Of a stretch of 64,000 nucleotides of DNA, positions 57,601 to 64,000 are shown in pieces. Location of the stretch: contig NC_081831.1 in the NCBI RefSeq assembly GCF_030867095.1, positions 68,896,716 through 68,960,715 of the forward strand, in the 5' to 3' direction. The notes below the pieces were generated by a model. The model was not told the origin of the DNA and searched no databases. It was given only the letters and a program-made list of their open reading frames with translations. Source of the stretch: Alligator mississippiensis. Taxonomy: Eukaryota; Chordata; Crocodylia; Alligatoridae. Every line of letters starts with the position of its first letter. Positions within the stretch are counted from its first letter, which is position 1. The position numbers were made by a program, and so were the translations under genes.

Positions 57601-60600
57601 GGTAAGAAGAGAAATCATAGTACTTAAAAACTATAAACACCATTTAAAATTTTTAGTTTGATTACTTTGTTTTGGAGAAAATATTTGTAGTAGTTGTGAA
57701 AGGGTAGCATTGCTGTACATCTCTGTGTGTACACACACCTCTTTTCAAAGTTTACATATAAATATGGTTTATCATATTTTTAGTTTAGATAGTTTTAAAG
57801 ATGTTTATGCAAAAGCAGATCAATAGCTGTGGTTTCAAGGGACAATAACTACTTAAGTTTTCCTAGTAACCTTTTTTGCCACCATTGCGTGTAAGTTGGT
57901 AAGACCTCTTTTCATGTGACTACCAAAAGGTGTTCATTATCAACACTTGGACAGATTCTCTGTGAAATTTATATTGCCCTCATGTGGCAAAAAGATGTGT
58001 TTGCATCTTGTCAGCCTAATTCTGAATCTTGCTTTCTCTGAATTGGACAAAGCTGCTACTGTTACAGTGTTTTTATTTGCGTATAACAATGACCTGCTTT
58101 TTTCCTTTTGAGGAACTTTCTGTAATTTATATATTGCTTAGGAATGTTATTATACTAACTAATGCTTAGTATCTGCATAGTAGCTTAGTACTTTATTTGA
58201 ATATGTGGTTTATTGATACACACAGGCAGATTTATATAAATACTGTTTAAAAACAGATAGGAGAATGTGATAAGATCTCCTTGCTTTCTTGGTAAAGCTG
58301 TTGTTTACCATTCGTGTGGTCTGTTAAATATAGTGAAGCATATACTTTGTGGCTTTAAAATAATATTTAGTGTCTGAGCCTTTTCATACTGAAATTAGTA
58401 AAAAATATTGTTAACTCTAGTAGTTCAGGTCTCCTATAAATCTTTCTTTAGTTTACTTAAAAAAAAATAAAAATTATGAGAATCAGTGCAGAGACTTCTT
58501 GAGTGAAATCCTGGCCCCATTGAAGTCAATGGGAGGTTTACCTTTGATTTCAGTAAGGCTTTTTGTCCTTCATTGTGCGCCAGAAACAACGCTTGCCGCC
58601 TTCTATAGTTAACATTGGTATAGAGTCCTTCAAGGAGTCCCCTGGGCTTTTTGCAACTCCTTGCAGGTGGAAGGTGCACATGCATAAAGTGCTTTGCAGG
58701 ATCAGGGTTATGGTGTATAAGTTTCTTGATATATAGAAATACAGTTATTGCTGGTTGAGGAAACTACAGCATTTTTTGTTTTTCTCTTTGTCCTCAAACT
58801 TAGAAAACGGACCGAGCAAAGAGATTTGAGTTCCTCCTGAAGCAGACAGAGCTATTTGCACATTTTATTCAGCCTGCAGCACAGAAGTCACCAACATCTC
58901 CATTGAAAGTCAAATTGGGGCGACCACGAATCAAGAAGGATGAAAAACAGAGTTTAATTTCAGCTGGGGAGTATGTTATCATATTCACATTTTATACCTA
59001 ACTTTGGTATTTTGAAGCAGATTTATACCTTTTTAACACCTTGTTAACTTAATAAGAAAATCTTATGTATGTATATTTAGAGCTTTGCAGGGGTGTGGGT
59101 TTCATTCATTTGAAAATATTTATCTCACATTAGGCTATTACTGGATTCAGTTTTGGGCAGATTAAGTATTCAACTGAAAATTGCTTTCATTCTTTTTTTT
59201 CTCACTAGTATAGTGATCAAATGGTAGATTCTATGGTCTTTTTTACACTGCTCCCCTCTATAGTGCCAGGAAGATACTGCTCAGTACCTTGCTCAGTACA
59301 ACTGGGTTTATTTAGGATAGATCTGGTTTAAAATTTAAATCAGTCTGGTACAAGCTGTAGGCCAGAACAGTGTGGGCTAGGTGGCTTCCATGGTACATCA
59401 GTGGCATGGGGTTTTCCCTGCATGCAGTCTGGGGCAAGGTAGCTGGGAGCTGTGCCCACACCACTGTTGCTTCTCCCAGTCCCCTTGCTCCTTAACTGAA
59501 GCATGTGTACAGATTCCAGCTGGTGGGGAGCTGCACTGGGAAAAGATATCTGCAAAGTGGCACTCCGGCCACTTCTCCCCACTCCCCCACAGCTGCAGTT
59601 CAGGCACAGCTGGAAACTGCCCAGCCCTAGCATAGCTCCTCATTGGGGGTGGAAGCTGTGGCCATGCCGCAGTAAGAGGAGGGAGAGAGGAGCATGGGTG
59701 TAATCTGCTGATGTCCAACCTCAGTATAGCTCCTCACTGGCTGGAATCTTTTCCCGTGCTGCACCTGGGGAGCAAGGGGCGGGCAGAAGTGGCAGCAGTG
59801 GCAGAGTGCATCTCTTGGCTGCCTGATTTCAGGACAGAAGCAGGCAAAACCCCTCAGGGTTGAGGCGTTGCCAAAACCACATTGGACTGGAGATAGGAGG
59901 GCGAAAATAAGCGGTAGTGGCATGGGCACAGCTGGAAGCTCCCCAACCCTGCTGTGGGCATGGGTGCAGGCATAGGCAAAGCCCTCCACCAATGCAGGCT
60001 GGTTCTGGCCCACAGGCTGTATGTTATTGACCTGTGATTTTAATGATTTAGAGATGGAATGAATAACTGGAATAGCTGCTTAAAATAAATTAGTTCTGTC
60101 AGAGGACTGAAAGGGGTTGTAAATTAGATTGATTAGAAGTTGCTGATATCCTATTTTCCTGTTCTCTTAAAAATGCAGTCATTCTGAAATGACTTAGTTT
60201 GCTTATATATTTACATTCTTTCTCCAGTTATCGTCATAGACGCACAGAGCAAGAGGAAGATGAGGAGTTGCTGTCTGAGAGTCGAAAGACGTCTAATGTG
60301 TGTGTACGATTTGAGGAGTCTCCTTCGTGTGAGTATCCTTTTTGTTTGTTTGGATTAAAGTAAAATCTGCTGAGCAGATCACAATAAAATTAAAGTACTT
60401 TTCTACTTAGAGGAATCTTACATTTACAGATGTGAAAGGAGGAACACTAAGAGATTATCAGGTTAGAGGGTTGAACTGGATGATCTCATTATATGAAAAC
60501 GGTGTTAATGGCATTCTGGCAGATGAAATGGTAAGCAGTAGTCTTTGATATTTTTGTCAAAAGTAGCTGTCTGATTTTGACCTTTTGAATTTTATATTTG

Positions 60601-62013
60601 GGACCTTCAGCTGTCCAGAACTTTTTGATTTTAAGACTAGCCTCATGAATTTAAATTGCATGAGCTGCATGCTACTTTACTCTTGTAAGAAAAAAAATAC
60701 ATGACATGATAAACTTACTGAAGGTTGTTATTTCTCTGTTTACATATAGTTTTGCATGCAGTAGCTGGTTGAGAAGCAATGACTATTTTTTACCTTACTT
60801 AAATGCATAATTGACACAGATTCTACAACTAGTATGTCTAAGAAGAAAAGAAATATGGGAGTTATTTCTTCCAGAAGTGGGTTAGAAGGAAGCAGCCATC
60901 TCTGTGCTAAACTGATGGTGTTACTGAAGTTGAAAGACAATCATTCAGTTAATCTCTTCTTTTTGTAGAGAATTTGGACGCTCTATTTTAGTTACTGTGA
61001 CTGATGTATTTAAAAATATTTCATGGATTTAAATTAGTTTTTTTTAAATACCATATCTTAAAAGTTAGTCTATCTGTATGAAACAGGCCTTTTTATTGTC
61101 AATGTATGAGTCAATTCACGTAAATCAGGTGAGACTTTAAGTTTAAATTAGCTTTAATCAGTGGAGCTTTCTACACAGACCAAAAGGCTAATTGGCTAGT
61201 TTTAGAGGGGTTTTTCCTTATGAATGTTGACTACAAAGGTGAATGTTTCCTGGAAAGGGCCTCTGGAAGATTGCCATCCGTCCCAAGGACCGGTTTTCTT
61301 GCAAACGTACACATTTAACTTAATAAAGTTAGTGCATAAAGAAATAGATTTCTTGGGGTGGATCCACCTCTAACTGAAGTCAAGGAAGCTTTCCATTAAC
61401 TTCATTGGATATGTCATGTTCTAGTTGCAACAAATTGAGTCATCTATAAGTATGTGGAAAAAATAAATGTTATGCATCCTTTAAATATAAGTGAAAATAT
61501 CTTCAGGGAAGATATGATTATATAGCCCTGAAAGATCAATTTGTGTAATTCAAGCAAAGATGCATACATTATGGGAGGGCTTGAGCCAAGTTTATTTGAA
61601 AATTAGCTTGAAAATGGATACACTTTCAGTAGCGTTTTATTTAGTCATATTTTCATAAAAAGGCTATAATCAGAAGTGTAACAACATAGGATTTTCATTT
61701 TTCTGCACTAAAAGGTTTTTCTTTGGGCACTTGACTATAAACTGTTATAGCCACCATTTGAAAATAATTTGCTATCCCTTTGTTATGTGACATTTCATTT
61801 CAAAAGTGGTATGTTTTTTCTTTGCTAACATAGGGTCTTGGTAAGACTTTGCAAACTATAGCATTGCTAGGCTATCTGAAGCATTACCGAAACATTCCTG
61901 GACCACACATGGTTCTGGTTCCAAAATCAACTTTGCACAACTGGATGAATGAATTTAAACGCTGGGTTCCATCTTTACGTGCTGTTTGTCTTATTGGAGA
62001 CAAGGATGCCAGA
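45209..62013 (+). CDS. SMARCA1: SMARCA1 (SNF2L), ISWI chromatin-remodelling ATPase, exons 1-6, 3' incomplete
   Basis: Six exons join into one frame of 732 nt (244 codons) covering the N-terminal region and the start of the SNF2 ATPase domain. SNF2L is the nuclear motor of NURF- and CERF-type complexes and slides nucleosomes using ATP. In order: Ala/Ser/Glu-rich tail (1-32), [21 protein letters not shown] (62-82), basic GRPRIKK (100-106), AutoN-type [13 protein letters not shown] (119 on), [12 protein letters not shown], then Walker A DEMGLGKT (182-189), split by intron 5. SMARCA1 rather than SMARCA5 is indicated by [20 protein letters not shown] in exon 2 and [11 protein letters not shown] in exon 6. 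Human SMARCA1 is about 1050 residues, so the DEAH box, helicase C and HAND-SANT-SLIDE parts lie beyond 64000. Introns are 4797, 8615, 1257, 101 and 1303 nt. Confidence 0.95.
46361..46573. mobile_element. hAT-like MITE in SMARCA1 intron 1
   Basis: Begins CAGTGGGAAACAACCTTTTT; the right end, read inverted, is CAAGAGCAGCCAACCTGCAG, a weak inverted repeat. Flanks TCTTAAGC (46353-46360) and CCTTAAGC (46574-46581) agree at 7 of 8, which supports an 8-bp target duplication. GC-rich, non-coding. Confidence 0.65.
47315..47501. mobile_element. hAT-like MITE in SMARCA1 intron 1
   Basis: Begins CCGTGTCGGGCAGTTATTTT and ends TATTTTGCCCACCCCTG (inverted CAGGGGTGGGCAAAATACAG). Flanks CCCTATAC (47307-47314) and CCCTATTC (47502-47509) agree at 7 of 8. 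The ends and GGCCCACGGGCTG words relate it to 38123-39304. Confidence 0.75.
47585..48375. mobile_element. foldback hAT-like element, copy 3, in SMARCA1 intron 1
   Basis: Begins TAGGGGTGTGCGAAATTGGC; the right end inverted begins TAGCACTGTGCAAAGCTTCA. A perfect 8-bp duplication CTGTTCAT lies at 47577-47584 and 48376-48383. Sub-terminal words (GGGGACAGTGATTCGATTAA, TTGATTTGGATCACTGTCCG, AGATTCGATGCTGATTCG) match copies 1 and 2. The core is its own inverted repeat: CTTTAAATGTTTTTTTACAT near 47749 mirrors ATGTAGAAAAAACATTTAAAG near 48174 (words ATGTAGAAAAAAC, ATTTAAAG), and GTGCTTGGCAGTGAATC mirrors bases near 48090. Non-coding. Confidence 0.85.
48384..50101. other. remainder of SMARCA1 intron 1
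   Basis: AT-rich sequence with nothing supportable except the pyrimidine-rich acceptor TTTGATTTCCAG before 50102. Confidence 0.6.
50102..50188 (+). CDS. SMARCA1: SMARCA1 coding exon 2
   Basis: Encodes 29 residues, [20 protein letters not shown] through IDPEYEEKM, flanked by acceptor CAG and donor GTAAGT. Both borders are phase 0. This segment distinguishes SNF2L from SMARCA5, which has a different linker here. Confidence 0.96.
50189..52292. other. SMARCA1 intron 2, first part
   Basis: No exon or defined element. A 77-codon frame at 51380-51613 lacks splice borders and known motifs. Confidence 0.5.
52298..52880. mobile_element. solo LTR with 5-bp target duplication
   Basis: The 583-bp block begins TGTAACAGGG and ends CTCTGTTACA, so it has the TG...CA form with an 8-bp terminal inverted repeat TGTAACAG/CTGTTACA. 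Identical CCAGG flanks it (52293-52297 and 52881-52885). That is the signature of an integrated LTR of an endogenous retrovirus or Gypsy-type element after loss of the internal region. TTACTTTAAGAGAAGGC near its start recalls sequence near 34340. No internal genes remain and orientation is not certain. Confidence 0.88.
52886..54440. other. SMARCA1 intron 2, middle part
   Basis: Open frames on the minus strand (53394-53897 and overlapping) show no recognised domain. Nothing else supported. Confidence 0.45.
54441..54820. repeat. foldback MITE-like cluster of hairpins
   Basis: Two long inverted repeats lie side by side. 54504-54526 pairs with 54528-54550 (23 bp, 2 mismatches, 1-base loop; core GCTTTAATTAGAG). 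54564-54592 pairs with 54648-54676 (29 bp, 2 mismatches; core TATCAGCATCCCC). Inside the second loop TGAACTA (54604) mirrors TAGTTCA (54630). A third palindrome ATCTTAGGG...CCCTAAGAT is at about 54786-54817. The layout fits a DNA-transposon foldback element whose termini were not fixed. Confidence 0.7.
55399..56236. mobile_element. possible DNA transposon with CTGGGAAAT-GTAGT ends
   Basis: Left GATCCTGGGAAATGTAGTCT and right GGAACTATGGTTCCCAGAGT (inverted ACTCTGGGAACCATAGTTCC) look like imperfect terminal inverted repeats of a type common in Harbinger-like elements. The minus-strand frame 55787-56131 between them has no recognised transposase motif, and no target duplication is clear. Confidence 0.35.
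56237..58494. other. SMARCA1 intron 2, last part
   Basis: AT-rich; includes short GT and CA runs (57035-57045, 57729-57738). No gene or element supported. Confidence 0.5.
58495..58720. repeat. old palindromic interspersed repeat (TTGAAGTCAATGGGA)
   Basis: AAATCCTGGCCCCATTGAAG, TCAATGGGAGGTTT and, at the far end, TAAAGTGCTTTGCAGGATCA are hallmarks of the same recalled family as 14711-14838. It ends less than 100 bases upstream of exon 3. Confidence 0.5.
58804..58970 (+). CDS. SMARCA1: SMARCA1 coding exon 3
   Basis: Encodes residues 62-116 plus two bases of Asp117. It includes [19 protein letters not shown], the [16 protein letters not shown] linker and [18 protein letters not shown]. Acceptor TTAG, donor GTATGT, phase 2 at the 3' border. 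Confidence 0.97.
58971..60227. other. SMARCA1 intron 3
   Basis: A GC-richer patch (59340-60020) holds overlapping chance frames on both strands and ends GGTTCTGGCCCACAGGCTGT near 60000, a hAT-like word also seen at 47470; no complete element could be bounded. Confidence 0.5.
60228..60328 (+). CDS. SMARCA1: SMARCA1 coding exon 4
   Basis: Completes Asp117 and encodes [20 protein letters not shown] then [16 protein letters not shown] (119-121) followed by an acidic run is the AutoN element, which in ISWI mimics the histone H4 basic patch and restrains the ATPase until the true H4 tail binds. Acceptor CTCCAG, donor GTGAGT, 3' phase 1. Confidence 0.97.
60430..60530 (+). CDS. SMARCA1: SMARCA1 coding exon 5
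   Basis: Encodes [19 protein letters not shown] then [15 protein letters not shown], the Q-motif-like region and first half of the Walker A loop. Acceptor TTACAG, donor GTAAGC, 3' phase 0. The human protein has PLRDYQIRGLNWLI here, so the differences are conservative. Confidence 0.97.
60531..61833. other. SMARCA1 intron 5
   Basis: AT-rich, with a possible trace of the 'CTTCATTGG' palindromic repeat near 61370-61410. Nothing else supported. Confidence 0.5.
61834..62013 (+). CDS. SMARCA1: SMARCA1 coding exon 6 (last in window)
   Basis: Encodes 60 residues: [65 protein letters not shown] completes Walker [10 protein letters not shown] is helicase motif Ia-type sequence and GDKDAR precedes motif II. 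Acceptor ACATAG, donor GTAAGT, phase 0. The continuing open frame after 62013 is intron read-through. Confidence 0.97.
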
Positions 62014-64000
62014 GTAAGTGAACAACAGTTGAAAGATGCTGTGTTTTGCATATCAAAAACTAGTATTCTGGGAAAAAGAATTCTCTATGAAGCTATTTCC
62101 TTAGCAGTAGTATCTTCCTGCAGTCTCTGAAAATGTTAGCATGGGGAAATGCATAGATGCTATGCTAATGTATTCTAGAGAAAATACTGGGAAAGATGTG
62201 TAGAAGAGGAGACAAGTAAGACCGGTCCCATTGTTACACTCTTTCCCTTGTTGGTTTCCCCTTCTCTGGCGGCTTGCACCTCTTTTTTTCTTGGTTGTGT
62301 TCCACTCTGCTCATCTAGTGATTACTCTTCACTTTTTCTACCATTCGGCCACCTTGTCTCTTTTTCCTTCAGGTTCTTTTTTTTTTTCTTGATGGTTTTC
62401 CCCCACTTTCCCTGGATAAAATGGGATAACAAAGAAATGTAAATTCAGGCTGGTAAAATCAAGAAAGGTGTACCTTGTATTTGACCATCATCCAGAAAAT
62501 ATGCTAATGGACACAGTATCAATACTGTAGAATCTTTTAGGAAATTGATAACAGGGCTATTATTTGTGTAACTTAAACAAAACAGTGAAATTGCAGTGGA
62601 ACAGCAGCTCTTACTGTGAATGTGGAGAGTAACTTACTGTTCAAAAGCTAATTATTCTGTATGTTCCAAAATCTGCATGCTGACTTGAATTGTCTTAAAA
62701 TTTGCTGAGAACTGTTGAGACACTTTCTGAAGATGCAGCTCCTGCCCGTTCCCTTCCCTGAAAACCAGAAGCCGAGAGCATTTTGCATGTTTTTTTCTGA
62801 CATGTCTTTGTTCACACCTGGGGCTCAAACTGTGTCACAACTTATCAAATGGATTTCAGCTGCTCAGAATTTATCTTAGCGAGTACTATATTGTCTCTCT
62901 AAGGAAAGCTTTATCGAATATGTTATTTAGAATTACGTGTAGAACCCCAGGTGTATGCACCAGTAGCTTCAGCCAAGGGGAATGAAATATGCATGCACAG
63001 CAAGACTGTTGGCTCTGTTAAATACCCAAAGGATGACAGGTGACTCAAGGAGAATGTGCTGTTGTCACTGAATCTCAGCTGCACCATGTGCCATGAGCTG
63101 AAGCCCTATTCATGGCAGGTTTCAGAAAATGTATGCATATACCTTGCTTTTGCACTTTGGTCCTTTTTGGAAGTTTTCCTTCATGCCCCACATTTCTGGT
63201 TTAAAAGAGGAATCTTTTAAAATGCTCTGAAGTCCACATACAAACTCGTATTTTATTTTAGCATTATTCTTTAAGAAAAAGACATGAGTTTTATCTACCC
63301 TCTAGGAAGTAGTTAAGCTAGTGAATGTGGAGGGAGCAGAAATTTGGAAGAGAGTATGTGGCAGTTATGTAGAATGGGAGCTTCAGCTGCTACAGCTGAA
63401 CGATGGCACAGCTGCTGAAGGTCAAACAAAACCTATAAAAAACACTCACATTAGTACAAGGCATTGTTTAAAGACAGTGATTTTTGGAAAGCCTGATTTG
63501 ATGGCTAGATTTTGACACTGAAACAGAGTTTTGAAACACTAATATTTTCCCACATCCCTCAATGAATAAGGTGTGCTGTCATCAAGACTATAAGTGGGGT
63601 GTGTGGTGAGAGAGTTGGCCATCTTCCCCTCCAGCAATGTACTTACAAGGGAGGAAAGTGAAGCCAACTATGCCTTCTGTTTAAATATCCCTCTGTCCCT
63701 CACAATTCCTTCCCATGGCTGTTCCACCAGGTCATGGGAGCCCACTCTTGGGCCCTTCCTCTGCAACTGCTCCTTGCTTGAGAAAGGAACTCAGAAATCT
63801 CTGTCTTCTTTTATTGTCTTCAGCAAGGGTGTTAGGCTCACCCTTCCCCATTTAGTTATGTTGTAGAGGGAAGTAGCTTCGAAAGATTAATGGTGCTTCA
63901 ACTCACTACTGCCTCTGGTCTTGTCAGTCTCTTATATGCATATGCTCCAAATCTCTCTGCTTCATTAGAATCAAAGGACTGCTTCTATGATGAGCGTAGT
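62014..64000. other. SMARCA1 intron 6 (partial)
   Basis: No exon matching the next expected SNF2 block (around the DEAH box) was found. Poly-T near 62379-62389; chance frames only (63321-63515, 63594-63866). Confidence 0.55.

Noticed and set aside
60228..60530. Exon 4, intron 4 and exon 5 all exactly 101 nt, as if a tandem duplication
   Set aside because: The sequences are unrelated and the exons encode distinct conserved SNF2L segments, so equal length is coincidence.
62014..62130. Continuation of SMARCA1 coding after GDKDAR
   Set aside because: A consensus GTAAGT donor follows, and the read-through residues do not resemble the conserved ISWI sequence.
1..64000. CRISPR array, operons, riboswitches or other prokaryotic systems
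   Set aside because: The DNA is clearly vertebrate; no spaced identical repeats of array type were seen.

Overview
The window is vertebrate nuclear DNA. Split exons with GT/AG borders, two CpG islands, CR1-type LINE fragments, many 8-bp-duplication hAT-like elements and no Alu/L1-type repeats point to a sauropsid. A crocodilian is most likely and a turtle is the alternative; this is inferred from repeat style, not proven. Real coding sequence is very sparse, about 0.8 kb in 64 kb. Most open frames are chance or repeat-derived.

Gene content. (1) On the minus strand, one coding exon (17316-17387) in a CpG island encodes the first 24 residues of a GAB-family docking adaptor, most like GAB3. It ends in a consensus donor at the family's conserved first exon/intron border. 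The rest of the gene should lie left of the window, so about 1-17315 is read as its large first intron. (2) On the plus strand, the first six coding exons (45209-62013, 732 nt, 244 codons) of SMARCA1 (SNF2L), the ISWI chromatin-remodelling ATPase, run off the right edge. The reading frame is continuous across all five introns. It carries the GRPRIKK basic patch, the AutoN RHR motif and the Walker A motif DEMGLGKT. The two genes are divergent, with about 27.8 kb between their start codons.

Repeat layout. 1-17 kb (GAB intron): a GT microsatellite, hAT-like MITEs at 1075-1357 and 3628-3850 (the latter with a perfect 8-bp duplication), a CR1 LINE fragment at 6317-6985, a CTAGGGA-ended transposon at 7969-9106, an LTR-like block at 12026-13415 and old palindromic repeats. 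17-18.3 kb: the GAB promoter CpG island. 18.3-45 kb (intergenic): a repeat graveyard with nested insertions: a SINE-like unit in a MITE (20.2-20.6 kb), a foldback hAT in an old CR1 (24.0-24.9 kb), a larger CR1 with RT motifs (25.8-27.0 kb), a Tigger-like MITE inside a CR1 ORF (32.26-32.51 kb), a three-deep nest (34.84-37.16 kb) and hAT-in-hAT (38.09-39.50 kb). 44.9-45.6 kb: the SMARCA1 promoter CpG island with two NRF1-like sites and a TCTCGCGA box. 45.3-64 kb: SMARCA1 introns, holding a third foldback hAT (47.6-48.4 kb), a solo LTR with 5-bp duplication (52.3-52.9 kb) and a cluster of strong hairpins (54.5-54.7 kb).

The most interesting non-gene signal is a hAT-like family present as three copies. 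They share end sequences and 8-bp duplications, but each carries a different, self-complementary GC-rich core. No ordinary protein-coding system beyond the two genes, and no RNA gene or CRISPR array, could be supported.
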